Positions 46,782-55,883 of a stretch of 64,000 nucleotides of DNA are shown here, one piece after another. The notes beneath the pieces are model-generated. The model did not search any database, had not been told where the DNA came from, and saw only the letters and a list, made by a program, of their open reading frames with translations. Origin of the DNA: Nocardioides ganghwensis (GTDB taxonomy: Bacteria; Actinomycetota; Actinomycetes; Propionibacteriales; Nocardioidaceae); NCBI RefSeq assembly GCF_014779655.1, contig NZ_JACXYX010000002.1, positions 248,001 to 312,000 on the forward strand, written 5' to 3'. The position numbers were made by a program, and so were the translations under genes. Each line of letters opens with the position of its first letter. Position 1 is the stretch's first letter.

Positions 46782-47879
46782 GTGAAGCGGAAGCACAACT
46801 TGGTCCTCGTCACCCTCGTGGGTGCGGCCCTGACCCTGACGGCATGCGGCAGCGACGACGGCGGCAGCACCGGCAGTGGCAGCGACGACAGCGGCAGCGC
46901 CGCCGAGGTCGGCAAGGTCGGCGTCATCCTCCCCGACACCGAGTCCTCGGTGCGCTGGGAGAGCGCGGACCGCCCGGCCCTCGAGGCCGCCTTCGAGGAG
47001 GCCGGCGTCGACTACGACATCCAGAACGCCGAGGGTGACGCCGAGCGGATGACCCAGATCGCCGACACCATGATCGGTGACGGCGTGACGGTCCTCGCGA
47101 TCGTCAACCTCGACTCCGAGTCGGGCGCGGCCATCCAGGAGAAGGCCGCCTCGCAGGGCGTCGCCACCATCGACTACGACCGCCTCACCCTCGGCGGCTC
47201 GGCGGAGTACTACGTCTCCTTCGACAACACCGTCGTCGGCGAGCTGCAGGGCCAGGGCCTCGCGGACTGCCTCGGCGACAAGGAGGCGAACATCGTCTAC
47301 CTCAACGGCTCGCCCACCGACAACAACGCGACGCTGTTCGCCGAGGGCGCCCACAGCGTGCTCGACGAGATCGACAGCTACACCGTCGTCGGTGAGCAGG
47401 CCGTCCCCGACTGGGACAACGAGGAGGCCGCCACGATCTTCCAGCAGCTCTACACCGCTGCGGACGGCAAGGTCGACGGCGTGCTCGCCGCCAACGACGG
47501 TCTCGGCGGCGCCGCGATCAGCATCCTCGAGGGCAACGGCCAGGCCGGCAAGGTCCCGGTCACCGGTCAGGACGCCACGGTCGAGGGCCTGCAGAACGTG
47601 CTCGCGGGCACCCAGTGCATGACGGTCTACAAGTCCGCCACGCAGGAGGCGCAGGCCCTGGCCGACGTCGCCATCGCGCTCGCCAACGGCGAGGAGGCAG
47701 AGGTCACCGGCACCACGGTCGACTCCTCGGACGACACCGAGGTCCCCTCGATCCTGCTCGAGCCGCAGTCCATCACCAAGGACAACGTCGGTGACGTGAT
47801 CGAGGACGGTGGCCAGAAGGCCGAGGACGTGTGCACCGGCGAGTTCGCCGACCTGTGCGCCGAGGCCGGCATCTCCTGA
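46782..47879 (+). CDS. xylF: Xylose ABC transporter, substrate-binding lipoprotein
   Basis: 365 residues, type I periplasmic-binding fold. Signal peptide with lipobox LTAC (C22), a Gly/Ser/Asp-rich linker, then VGVILPDTESSVRWESADRP, typical of XylF, with TIDYDRLTLGG and VLAANDGLGGAAISIL in the two lobes. Binds D-xylose outside the membrane and passes it to XylH. GTG start with AGGAGG upstream. It is followed by a large hairpin before xylG. Confidence 0.9.
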   Translation: MKRKHNLVLVTLVGAALTLTACGSDDGGSTGSGSDDSGSAAEVGKVGVILPDTESSVRWESADRPALEAAFEEAGVDYDIQNAEGDAERMTQIADTMIGDGVTVLAIVNLDSESGAAIQEKAASQGVATIDYDRLTLGGSAEYYVSFDNTVVGELQGQGLADCLGDKEANIVYLNGSPTDNNATLFAEGAHSVLDEIDSYTVVGEQAVPDWDNEEAATIFQQLYTAADGKVDGVLAANDGLGGAAISILEGNGQAGKVPVTGQDATVEGLQNVLAGTQCMTVYKSATQEAQALADVAIALANGEEAEVTGTTVDSSDDTEVPSILLEPQSITKDNVGDVIEDGGQKAEDVCTGEFADLCAEAGIS

Positions 47880-47888
47880 TCACCTGAC

Positions 47889-47931
47889 GTGGGACGGCGT
47901 CCGGGCGCTCGACGCCCAGGCGCCGTCCCAC
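47889..47931 (+). terminator. Large hairpin between xylF and xylG
   Basis: An 11-bp stem GTGGGACGGCG/CGCCGTCCCAC encloses a 5-bp stem GGGCG/CGCCC and a 5-base loop, nearly continuous. No T-tract follows. It probably acts as a partial terminator or 3'-end stabiliser that raises xylF mRNA over xylG-xylH. Confidence 0.65.
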
Positions 47932-48007
47932 CCCCAGATCCGTCCGCCGACATGGCCCTCCGTTCTGTCGATGCGGACAACAAATTCTTTGCGATCGGAG
48001 TAGTTCC

Positions 48008-48784
48008 ATGGCTGAACCGCTGCTCGAGCTGCGCGGCGTCAACAAGAGCTTCGGTGTGGTGCACGTGCTGCACGACGTCGACTTCGCCGTCTATCCCGGC
48101 CAGGTCACCGCGCTCGTCGGCGACAACGGCGCCGGCAAGTCCACGCTGGTCAAGATCATCGCCGGCATCTACGGCCGCGACAGCGGTGACTACCTGTTCG
48201 AGGGCAAGAAGGTCGAGGTGCACGGCCCGCGTGACGTGGCCGCCCTCGGCGTCGAGGTCGTCTACCAGGACCTCGCGCTGTGCGACAACCTCGACATCGT
48301 CCAGAACATGTTCCTCGGCCGCGAGGAGACCAAGGGCCTCGGCCTCGACGAGGTGACGATGGAGTCCCGCGCCCGCGAGACCCTCGCGTCCCTCTCGGTC
48401 CGCACGGTGAAGTCCGTGCGCCAGAGCGTCGCCAGCCTGTCGGGCGGCCAGCGCCAGACCGTGGCGATCGCCAAGGCCGTGCTGTGGAACTCCAAGATCG
48501 TCCTCCTCGACGAGCCGACGGCGGCGCTGGGCGTGGCCCAGACGCGCCAGGTGCTCGACCTCGTGCGCCGCCTCGCCGACCGCGGGCTCGGCGTGGTGCT
48601 GATCTCGCACAACATGGGCGACGTCTTCGAGGTCGCCGACCGCATCACGGCCCTCTACCTCGGCCGGGTGGCGGCCGACGTCCCGGCGAAGGACGTCACG
48701 CACAGTCAGGTCGTCGAGCTGATCACAGCCGGACGCTCCGGCGACCTCGGCATCGCCGAGAACCCCGCGACAGCGACCGTCTGA
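48008..48784 (+). CDS. xylG: Xylose ABC transporter, ATP-binding protein (single-domain)
   Basis: 258 residues with one ABC domain: Walker A GDNGAGKST, Q-loop YQDLALCDN, signature LSGGQRQ, Walker B IVLLDEPTAAL and the switch His in ISHN. Sugar CUT2 ATPases such as E. coli XylG have two fused domains of about 500 residues, so this is a half-size form that must dimerise. GGAG precedes the ATG. Confidence 0.88.
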   Translation: MAEPLLELRGVNKSFGVVHVLHDVDFAVYPGQVTALVGDNGAGKSTLVKIIAGIYGRDSGDYLFEGKKVEVHGPRDVAALGVEVVYQDLALCDNLDIVQNMFLGREETKGLGLDEVTMESRARETLASLSVRTVKSVRQSVASLSGGQRQTVAIAKAVLWNSKIVLLDEPTAALGVAQTRQVLDLVRRLADRGLGVVLISHNMGDVFEVADRITALYLGRVAADVPAKDVTHSQVVELITAGRSGDLGIAENPATATV

Positions 48785-48803
48785 GAAGGACCGGAGACAC
48801 ATC

Positions 48804-50069
48804 ATGAGTGCTGACACCGACACCGCGTCCGCCCCCAGCGGCTTCGACAACGACAACCGCCAGGCCGCCACCATCGGCGACTCTGCGCGCGACTACCTCA
48901 ACCGCCTGCGCGGCGGCGACATGGGCTCGCTGCCGGCCATCCTCGGCCTGATCTTCCTCTTCGCGGTCTTCTCCTCGCTCAACGACCGCTTCCTCACGAC
49001 CTACAACATGGCCAACCTGGTCATCCAGGCCGGCTCGATCATCGTGCTGGCCATGGGCATCGTCTTCGTGCTGCTGCTCGGCGAGATCGACCTGTCGGCC
49101 GGCGTCGCGGGCGGCGCGTCGGCGACGATCATCGCGCTGATGCTCATCGACTACGACTGGACGTGGTGGATGGCCACGCTCGCCGGCGTGGCGGTGGGTG
49201 CGGTGATCGGCCTGGCGATCGGCTCGCTGGTCTCCATGCTGGGGATTCCCTCGTTCGTCGTGACGCTTGCGTTCTTCCTCGCCCTCCAGGCGGTGCCGCT
49301 GCGGCTGATCGGCTCGGGCGGGTCGCTCCGCTTCAACGACGAGGTGCTGCGCGGGCTGTCGATCAAGAACGTCCCGGTCACCGCCGGCTGGATCGCGGCG
49401 ATCCTGATCGTGGTCGGTTTCGCCGCGCTCTCGCTCTGGCGCTACCGCTCGCTGTCGGCCAAGGGCCTGGTCCACGAGCCGCTCGGCCTCGTGGTCGTCA
49501 AGATCGTCGTGCTGGCCGCAGTCGTGCTCGGCCTGACCGCGCTGCTCAGCGCCAACCGTGCGCCCAACCCCAACTTCAACATCAGCGGCATCCCGTGGGT
49601 GGCACCGGTCGTCATCGCGCTGCTGCTCTTCTGGACCTTCGTGCTGACCAAGACCCGGTTCGGCCGCCACCTCTACGCCGTCGGCGGCAACGCCGAGGCC
49701 GCGCGCCGCGCCGGCATCAACGTCCTGCGCGTCAAGATCATGGCCTTCGTCATCTGCTCCTCGATGGCGGCGATCAGTGGCCTGCTGGCGGCGTCCTACA
49801 CCGGCAAGGTGTCCCCTGGCTCCGGTGGTGGCAACGAGCTGCTGTACGCCGTGGGCGCGGCCGTGATCGGCGGCACCAGCCTCTTCGGTGGCCGGGGCCG
49901 GGCGATGGACGCCGTGATCGGCGGTCTCGTGATCGCGACCATCCCCAACGGCCTGGGCCTGCTCGACCAGGCGAGCTACATCAACTTCCTCGTCACCGGC
50001 GGCGTCCTGCTGCTCGCGGCGAGCGTCGATGCCATCTCGCGTCGTCGTCGGTCCTCGGCGGGCGTCTAG
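48804..50069 (+). CDS. xylH: Xylose ABC transporter, permease
   Basis: 421 residues, 10 or more membrane segments of the BPD_transp_2 (CUT2) family. GIVFVLLLGEIDLSAGVAGG and the cytoplasmic-coupling region YAVGGNAEAARRAGINV are the conserved family landmarks; LLYAVGAAVIGGTSLFGGRG follows. An N-terminal cytoplasmic stretch of about 40 residues precedes the first helix. It starts 20 bases after xylG with GGAG upstream. Confidence 0.92.
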   Translation: MSADTDTASAPSGFDNDNRQAATIGDSARDYLNRLRGGDMGSLPAILGLIFLFAVFSSLNDRFLTTYNMANLVIQAGSIIVLAMGIVFVLLLGEIDLSAGVAGGASATIIALMLIDYDWTWWMATLAGVAVGAVIGLAIGSLVSMLGIPSFVVTLAFFLALQAVPLRLIGSGGSLRFNDEVLRGLSIKNVPVTAGWIAAILIVVGFAALSLWRYRSLSAKGLVHEPLGLVVVKIVVLAAVVLGLTALLSANRAPNPNFNISGIPWVAPVVIALLLFWTFVLTKTRFGRHLYAVGGNAEAARRAGINVLRVKIMAFVICSSMAAISGLLAASYTGKVSPGSGGGNELLYAVGAAVIGGTSLFGGRGRAMDAVIGGLVIATIPNGLGLLDQASYINFLVTGGVLLLAASVDAISRRRRSSAGV

Positions 50070-50078
50070 GTCACGAGC

Positions 50079-51308
50079 ATGACCCCGCAGCGGCGCGCGG
50101 GCCTCGGCACCAACCAGGAGGCCGTCCGGCGCCACAATCTCGGAACCCTGCTCCGGCACGTCCACGGGGCCGGTCAGATCTCGCGCGCCGAGCTGACCAG
50201 CCTCATGGGGCTCAACCGCAGCACCATCGCCGGCCTGGTCGGCGAGCTGGAGTCGCTCGGGATCTCCGAGCACGCCACGCCGATGGGCGGCGCCCGGCAG
50301 GGAGCCGGGCGCCCGTCCGCGGGCGTGCGCATCGCGGCCGGGGGCCCGTACGTGATCGCGGTGGACCTCGGGGTCGACCGGGCCGTGGTGGCCCGGGTCG
50401 GCCTCGGGGGCCGGGTGCTCGCGCGTGCCCAGGCGCCCGTGCACAGCCACGGCGAGGCGTGGCAGGTCGGAGCCTCGGTCGCCGCCCTCATCCGTCAGGT
50501 CGTCGAGGACGCCCCTCCCGCGGCGGCCCTCGTCGGCATCGGGATCAGCGTCCCCGGCCTCGTGCGCCGCCGGGACGGGCTGGTCCGGCTGGCGCCCAAC
50601 CTGGAGTGGCACGACGTGTCGTTCGGCGGGATCGTCCTCGCCGCGCTGGGCCTCGACGTGCCGGTGTCGCTGGCCAACGACGCCGACCTCGGTGCCCTCG
50701 CCGAGCACGTCCGCGGCGCGGGCGTCGGGGTCGACGACCTGATCTACGTCTCGGGCAACGTCGGCGTCGGCGCCGGTGTCATCGCAGGCGGCGTACGCCT
50801 CGAGGGGGCCGGCGGCTACGCCGGCGAGGTCGGGCACCTGCGGTTCAACCCGCAGGGTCGCCCCTGCCACTGCGGCAACCTCGGGTGCTGGGAGACCGAG
50901 GTGGGCGCGCACGCCATCGCCGAGGCCATCGACTGCCCTCCCGACAAGGTCGCCCAGCTCGACGAGGTGCTCGAGGGGTTCACGGAGCCGCCGCGCGAGC
51001 TGCGCGCGACCGGCACCGCGCTGGGCCACGGGCTGGCGAGCATCGTCAACACGTTCAACCCGCGCCTCATCGTCCTCGGCGGCTACTTCCGCTCGCTCTA
51101 CCCGCTCGTGGGGGCGGAGGTCGACTCCGGCCTCGCCGACCGGGCACTCCCGGCCCCTCTCGAGTCGGTGACGCTGGTCCTGCCGGCGCTGGGGTCCGAC
51201 TCCGCGCTGCTCGGTGCGGCGGAGATCGCCCTGGAGCCGCTCTTCGTGGACCCGGTGGCGGCCCTCGGTGCAGCGCTCGTCGACGTACGGTCCCGGCTCG
51301 CGGGCTGA
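50079..51308 (+). CDS. ROK-family transcriptional regulator 1
   Basis: 409 residues: N-terminal winged helix (SRAELTSLMGLNRSTIAGLV) plus a ROK sugar-kinase-like domain with ATP-binding AVDLGVDRAVV and the zinc motif C-HCGNLGCWE. It starts 9 bases after xylH, so it is the fourth gene of that operon. It is the likely repressor acting at 46702-46726, with xylose as inducer; this pairing is inferred from position. Confidence 0.88.
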   Translation: MTPQRRAGLGTNQEAVRRHNLGTLLRHVHGAGQISRAELTSLMGLNRSTIAGLVGELESLGISEHATPMGGARQGAGRPSAGVRIAAGGPYVIAVDLGVDRAVVARVGLGGRVLARAQAPVHSHGEAWQVGASVAALIRQVVEDAPPAAALVGIGISVPGLVRRRDGLVRLAPNLEWHDVSFGGIVLAALGLDVPVSLANDADLGALAEHVRGAGVGVDDLIYVSGNVGVGAGVIAGGVRLEGAGGYAGEVGHLRFNPQGRPCHCGNLGCWETEVGAHAIAEAIDCPPDKVAQLDEVLEGFTEPPRELRATGTALGHGLASIVNTFNPRLIVLGGYFRSLYPLVGAEVDSGLADRALPAPLESVTLVLPALGSDSALLGAAEIALEPLFVDPVAALGAALVDVRSRLAG

Positions 51309-51312
51309 CGGT

Positions 51313-51324
51313 CCCGGGCCCGGG
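51313..51324. terminator. Short palindrome between convergent ROK genes
   Basis: CCCGGGCCCGGG in the 30-base gap between two convergent stops. It is small, so termination here is tentative. Confidence 0.3.
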
Positions 51325-51338
51325 GCGGGGGTCGCCGC

Positions 51339-52496
51339 TCAGGCGGTGAGGTCGCGCTCGCCGGCGAAGACCGGTCCGAGCGACTGCTCGGCCGCGCCGA
51401 GGGCGGCGGCCCGGATGCCGAGGCTGCTCGGGCGCAGCTCCGGGCGGACCTGGGCGGGGGAGGCGAGCCGCTCGTCGAGGGTGCGTCGAGCGGGCTCGAG
51501 GACGAGGTCGCCGAGCGCGGCGAAGTAGCCGCCGAGCACCACCACCTCGGGGTCGAGGATGCTGCTGAGCATGGCGATCCCGAGGCCGAGGTCGTGGCCC
51601 ACCCGCGCGAGCCCGGCTCGTACGGCCGGGTCGTCGGCGGCCCGGGCGGCCACCGACTCGGCGCTGCGCAGCGGGGTGTCGAGCTCCGGCATGCCGACGG
51701 CGGCGAGCATCGCGTGCAGCCCGACCGACGCCTCCCAGCAGCCGCGGCGGCCGCAGCCGCACACCGCGGCGGAGTCACCCACGGGCATGTGTCCGACCTC
51801 ACCGGCGAAGCCGGCCCCGCCGCGGACGAGCTCGCCGTGCTGGAGGATGCCGGCGCCGATGCCGACCGTCCCGGTCAGGTAGAGCGCGTGCCGCACGCCG
51901 CGGGCCGCCCCGTGGTGCGCCTCGGCGTACGCCGCGCAGTTGGCGTCGTTGCTCACCTGGACCGTGCCGGGGACGAGGGCGCGGAGGGCCTCGGCGAGGT
52001 CGTGGCCCTCGACGTCGAGGTTCGGCGCCCAGGCGACCGTACGGTCGTCGCCGCGCACCAGGGCCGGGACGGCCAGCGTCGTGCCGACCACCTCCCGGCC
52101 GTCGACGCGCTGGCCGACCACGTCGCGCACGAGGCCGGTCAGGGCGTCGGGACCGGTCGCCGGCCGGCTGTCGCCGAACAGCACCGTGCCGGCGAGGTCG
52201 AGCACGACGGCGGAGACGTAGTCGACGTTGAGCTCGAGGCCGAGGCCGACGAAGCGGTCGCCGCGCAGCGCGACGGGTCGCCCGGGACGACCCCGGGCGC
52301 CCGGTCGCGAGTCCTCCTCGACCACCGCCCCCGCGGCCTCGAGGCCCGCCACGATGACGCCGACCGTGGCCTTGGCCAGCCCCGTGAGCTGCGCGAGCTC
52401 GGCGCGCGAGGACGCTCCGTGCTCGCGCAGCGCCCGCAGGACGGCGGCCGTGTTCTGCCGGCGCAGTCCCTCGGTCCCGGCGTTGCGAGGTTGCAC
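51339..52496 (-). CDS. ROK-family transcriptional regulator 2 (XylR-like)
   Basis: 385 residues. Winged helix SSRAELAQLTGLAKATVGVI, ROK domain with GLELNVDYVSAVVLDLAG, and the zinc motif CGCGRRGCWEASVG. The GTG start lies 2 bases after the xylA stop, making it the third gene of xylB-xylA-regulator. The frame is open far upstream through xylA but the family start is clear. Likely acts at the operator before xylB. It is only moderately similar to ROK regulator 1, so the two probably read different sites. Confidence 0.87.
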   Translation of the reverse strand: MQPRNAGTEGLRRQNTAAVLRALREHGASSRAELAQLTGLAKATVGVIVAGLEAAGAVVEEDSRPGARGRPGRPVALRGDRFVGLGLELNVDYVSAVVLDLAGTVLFGDSRPATGPDALTGLVRDVVGQRVDGREVVGTTLAVPALVRGDDRTVAWAPNLDVEGHDLAEALRALVPGTVQVSNDANCAAYAEAHHGAARGVRHALYLTGTVGIGAGILQHGELVRGGAGFAGEVGHMPVGDSAAVCGCGRRGCWEASVGLHAMLAAVGMPELDTPLRSAESVAARAADDPAVRAGLARVGHDLGLGIAMLSSILDPEVVVLGGYFAALGDLVLEPARRTLDERLASPAQVRPELRPSSLGIRAAALGAAEQSLGPVFAGERDLTA

Positions 52497-52498
52497 TG

Positions 52499-53665
52499 TC
52501 AGCGGACGCCGTACAGGTGCTCGAGGGCCAGCTGGTCGAGGTGCTCGAAGGCACCGCCGCGCGCGGCCAGCACCTCGGGGTCGGCGAGCTCGGCATCGAG
52601 CAGGCCGGGCCACCCCTCGCCGTCGCCCACGGTCGGGACCGACAGCTCGGGCACCTTCGCCGCCTCGAGCGCGGCCTGCACCTCGGGGTCGGCGCGGAAG
52701 GCCTTCACCTTCTCGCGCAGGATGAGGTAGTTGCGCATGTTGGCCGCGGCCGAGACCCACACGCCGTCCTCGTCCTCGGTGCGCGCGGGCTTGTAGTCGA
52801 AGTGCACGGGGCCGTCGTAGCCGCCCTCGAGCAGCGCGTCGACCACCCAGAACGCGCCCCGCACGTTGCCGGCGCCGAAGCGGAGGTCCTGGTCGTACTT
52901 GGGGCCGTTCTGGCCGTTGAGGTCGATGTGGAAGAGCTTGCCGGCCCAGATCGCCTGGGCGTAGCCGGCGGCGGCGTTCATGCCCGCCATCTCCTCGTGG
53001 CCGATCTCGGGGTTCACGCCGACCAGCTCGGGCCGCTCGAGGCGCTCGATGAAGGCGAGGGCGTGGCCGATCGTCGGGAGCAGGATGTCGCCGCGCGGCT
53101 CGTTGGGCTTGGGCTCGATCGCGAAGCGCAGGTCGTAGCCGTTGTCGGTGACGTAGTCGCCGAGGACGTCGAAGGCCTCCTTCATGCGGTCGAGGGCCAC
53201 GCGGGTGTCCTGCGAGCCGCCGTACTCGGCACCCTCGCGGCCGCCCCACGCGACGTAGACCTTGGCGCCGAGCTCAGCGGCGAGGTCGATGTTGCGCATG
53301 ACCTTGCGCAGCGCGAAGCGGCGGATGTCGCGGTCGTTGTTGGTGAAGCCGCCGGCCTTGAAGACCGGGTGGCTGAAGAGGTTGGTGGTCGCGGTGGTGA
53401 CGACCAGGCCGGTGTCCTCGAGGCCCTGCTTGAAGCGGGCGATGATCTGCTCGCGGGTGGCCTCGTCGCTGCCGAAGGGGATCACGTCGTCGTCGTGGAA
53501 GTTCACGCCGTAGGCACCGAGCTCCGCGAGCTTCTCGAGGGCGTGGACGGTGTCCATGTGCGGGCGGGTGGCGCCGCCGAACGGGTCGACGCCCTGCCAG
53601 CCGACGGTCCAGAGGCCGAAGGAGAACTTGTCCTCGGGGGTCGGGGTGGGGATCTGCGTGCTCAT
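52499..53665 (-). CDS. xylA: Xylose isomerase
   Basis: 388 residues, metal-dependent conversion of D-xylose to D-xylulose. Class I (actinobacterial) length. Motifs [13 protein letters not shown], the [13 protein letters not shown] segment with Glu, the metal ligands in [10 protein letters not shown] and [11 protein letters not shown], and [15 protein letters not shown]. Start ATG at 53665, 38 bases after xylB. Downstream is ROK regulator 2. Confidence 0.97.
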   Translation of the reverse strand: MSTQIPTPTPEDKFSFGLWTVGWQGVDPFGGATRPHMDTVHALEKLAELGAYGVNFHDDDVIPFGSDEATREQIIARFKQGLEDTGLVVTTATTNLFSHPVFKAGGFTNNDRDIRRFALRKVMRNIDLAAELGAKVYVAWGGREGAEYGGSQDTRVALDRMKEAFDVLGDYVTDNGYDLRFAIEPKPNEPRGDILLPTIGHALAFIERLERPELVGVNPEIGHEEMAGMNAAAGYAQAIWAGKLFHIDLNGQNGPKYDQDLRFGAGNVRGAFWVVDALLEGGYDGPVHFDYKPARTEDEDGVWVSAAANMRNYLILREKVKAFRADPEVQAALEAAKVPELSVPTVGDGEGWPGLLDAELADPEVLAARGGAFEHLDQLALEHLYGVR

Positions 53666-53703
53666 GGGGGTGCTGCCTTCCGTTGCGGGGTTCGAGGGGT
53701 GGA

Positions 53704-55092
53704 TCAGGAGGTCCAGGGGGCGGTGCGCTCGCGGAGGTCGGCGTACGCCTCGCGGACGTGGGGGGTGGGCTCTGCGTCGAGCACGGTGCCCTCGCGCTCG
53801 GGCCAGGCGGGCGGCGCGTGCGATCCGGCGAGGGCCCAGGCGGCCTGGCGGGCCGCACCCAGGGCGACGTACTCGCCCTCCGGGGGCAGCACGACCTCGC
53901 GGCCCAGCACGGCGGGCGCCAGCGCCCGCAGGGCGGCGCTCCTGGTCGCACCGCCCACCATGAGCAGGCGCCGGGGCTCCTGCCCGGTGGTGGCGACCAG
54001 GCGGTCGACCGCGTCGGCGAGCGAGCAGAGCAGCGCCTCGTACGCCGCGCGGGCGAGGTCGGCGCGGGTCGTGGCCGGCGTCAGTCCCGTCCAGGTGCCG
54101 ACGGCGCCGGGGCGGTCGGGGGAGCGCTCGCCGCCGTAGTAGGGGAGCAGGGTGACCCCGCCTGCGCCGGGCGTCGAGGACAGGGCGAGCTCGGCGAGGC
54201 CGTCGTGGTCGACGCCTAGCCAGCGGGCCTGGAGGTCGAGGATGCCGGCGGCGTTGAGGGTGGTGACCATCGGCAGGTAGCCGCCCGCGGCGTCGGCGAA
54301 GCCGGTGACGACGCCCGTGCCGTCGGCGACCGGGTCCGGGCTGATCGTGGACGCCACGCCGGACGTGCCGACCGAGACCAGCAGGTCGCCGGGGGCCAGC
54401 GCCATGCCGAGGGCGGCGCCCATGTTGTCGCCGGTGCCGCCCGCGACGACTGCTCCGCCGCGCGACTCGGCGGCGACCGCCCCGGGCGCGACGATGCGGG
54501 GAAGGTCGACCTCGTGCCCGAGCGCGAGGGCCGCGAGGTCGGGGCGCCAGGCGTCGTCGGGTGCGGAGAAGTAGCCCGTGCCGGACGCGTCGCCGCGGTC
54601 GGTGAACGCGCCGGTCCCGGGGGCGCTCAGGTGGAGGGACACGTGGTCGTGCGGCAGCCGTACGGACCGCACGCGCGCGGCGTGGTCGGGCTCGTGGTCG
54701 CGCAACCAGCGCAGCTTGGAGGACGTGAAGGAGGCGACCAGGACGCTGCCCACGGCGTCGGCGCAGGCCTGCGGGCCACCCATCTCGTCGACGAGGTCGC
54801 GAGCCGCCGCGGCGGAGCGGGTGTCGTTCCACAGGAGCGCGTCGCGCACCGGTGCGCCGGAGTCGTCGACGGCCACCATGCCGTGCTGCTGGCCGGCGAC
54901 CGAGACGGCGTCCGCGCGCTCGAGCAGGCCCTGGGTGGCCGCGTCGACGGCGTGCAACCACGCCGTGGGGTCGACCTCCGTGCCGGGCGGGTGGGGAGCG
55001 GTCTGCTGCGCCACGACCGTCCCGTCGGCGGCGTCGACGAGGAGGGCCTTGGTCGATTGCGTCGAGGAGTCGACGCCGAGCACGAGGGTCAC
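53704..55092 (-). CDS. xylB: Xylulokinase
   Basis: 462 residues, FGGY-family kinase that phosphorylates D-xylulose. N-terminal [16 protein letters not shown], the catalytic-region [11 protein letters not shown], and the C-terminal [11 protein letters not shown] nucleotide-binding motif are present. First gene of the xylBA-regulator operon. GTG start with a TAAATA box 6 bases upstream, apparently leaderless, under the operator at 55101-55123. Confidence 0.94.
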   Translation of the reverse strand: MTLVLGVDSSTQSTKALLVDAADGTVVAQQTAPHPPGTEVDPTAWLHAVDAATQGLLERADAVSVAGQQHGMVAVDDSGAPVRDALLWNDTRSAAAARDLVDEMGGPQACADAVGSVLVASFTSSKLRWLRDHEPDHAARVRSVRLPHDHVSLHLSAPGTGAFTDRGDASGTGYFSAPDDAWRPDLAALALGHEVDLPRIVAPGAVAAESRGGAVVAGGTGDNMGAALGMALAPGDLLVSVGTSGVASTISPDPVADGTGVVTGFADAAGGYLPMVTTLNAAGILDLQARWLGVDHDGLAELALSSTPGAGGVTLLPYYGGERSPDRPGAVGTWTGLTPATTRADLARAAYEALLCSLADAVDRLVATTGQEPRRLLMVGGATRSAALRALAPAVLGREVVLPPEGEYVALGAARQAAWALAGSHAPPAWPEREGTVLDAEPTPHVREAYADLRERTAPWTS

Positions 55093-55098
55093 GGGATC

Positions 55099-55128
55099 TA
55101 TTTAGTACGACACTCGAACTAAAGTCAA
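55099..55128 (-). promoter_or_regulatory. xylB promoter with embedded operator
   Basis: On the minus strand TTGACT (55128-55123) and TAAATA (55104-55099) are 18 bases apart, with the GTG of xylB 6 bases further. The inverted repeat TTTAGTACGA-N3-TCGAACTAAA (55101-55123, one mismatch) fills the space between and overlaps both boxes. Its TTTAGT half-site resembles Bacillus xyl operators (TTAGTTTG). Repression by ROK regulator 2 is likely. Confidence 0.8.
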
Positions 55129-55165
55129 TGGCCTGCCGGGTGCGCGCTGGACCGGTCCGGCTCGA

Positions 55166-55171
55166 TAACCT
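55166..55171 (+). promoter_or_regulatory. -10 box of a leaderless lipoprotein gene
   Basis: TAACCT, 7 bases, ATG at 55179; no Shine-Dalgarno. The gene is divergent from xylB, with about 37 bases between this box and the operator. Confidence 0.5.
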
Positions 55172-55178
55172 CCTCGCG

Positions 55179-55883
55179 ATGCTCCGCGCCCGCTCCTCCT
55201 CCCTCGCGCTCGCCGTCGCCCTGGTCGCCGTCGGGCCGCTGCTGTCCGCGTGCACCGCCGACGAGCCCACGGTCGCCCTGCTCGTCGCCGACGGCACCGA
55301 CTCCTCGTCGCGGGCCGTGGACGTCGACGTGTTCACCGAGCGGGTCGAGGCGACCTGCGACGAGTGCCGGGTCCGGGTCTACGACGCCGAGGGCGACGCG
55401 GACGCGCAGAAGAGCCAGGCCCGACAGGCCGAGGCGACGTCCGCCGACGTGGTCGTCGTCGTGCCGGTCGAGCCCGACGACCTCGGGACGCTCACCGGCA
55501 GCGGCCTGCCCGTCGTGTCGCTCGGCGAGCTCGTCCCCGGCTCCGACCGCCATGTCGGCCTCAGGGGCGGAGCCGTGCCGAGCCAGTCGGGCAGCGACCT
55601 CGAGGCTGCCCGTGACGTCCTCCTCGGCGAGGAGGAGTCGATGACCTACGTCCCCACCCGCGCCATGAGCGAGCGGGCCGCCGACGTCGCCGTGGCGTTC
55701 CTCGCCGACGCGCCCGCGGCCGACGGCGAGGTCGTCGACGGCGTGGAGTCCTGGCTCTACCGCGACCGCGAGGTCACCGTCGACTCGCTCACCTCGGTGC
55801 TCGTGGCCCAGGGGGTCGTCGACCTCGACGAGCTGTGCAGCGGCACCACCGAGAAGCGCTGTGCGAGGCTGGGGCTGCGATGA
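55179..55883 (+). CDS. XylF-like lipoprotein, reduced periplasmic-binding domain
   Basis: 234 residues: signal peptide with lipobox LSAC, then a region resembling the first lobe of type I binding proteins ([56 protein letters not shown]) in the same order as in the nearby XylF. The second lobe is shortened: [20 protein letters not shown] ends the protein. It probably descends from a sugar-binding protein; a ligand is not predictable. Its stop overlaps the map start by 4 bases, linking it to methionine aminopeptidase. Confidence 0.65.
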   Translation: MLRARSSSLALAVALVAVGPLLSACTADEPTVALLVADGTDSSSRAVDVDVFTERVEATCDECRVRVYDAEGDADAQKSQARQAEATSADVVVVVPVEPDDLGTLTGSGLPVVSLGELVPGSDRHVGLRGGAVPSQSGSDLEAARDVLLGEEESMTYVPTRAMSERAADVAVAFLADAPAADGEVVDGVESWLYRDREVTVDSLTSVLVAQGVVDLDELCSGTTEKRCARLGLR

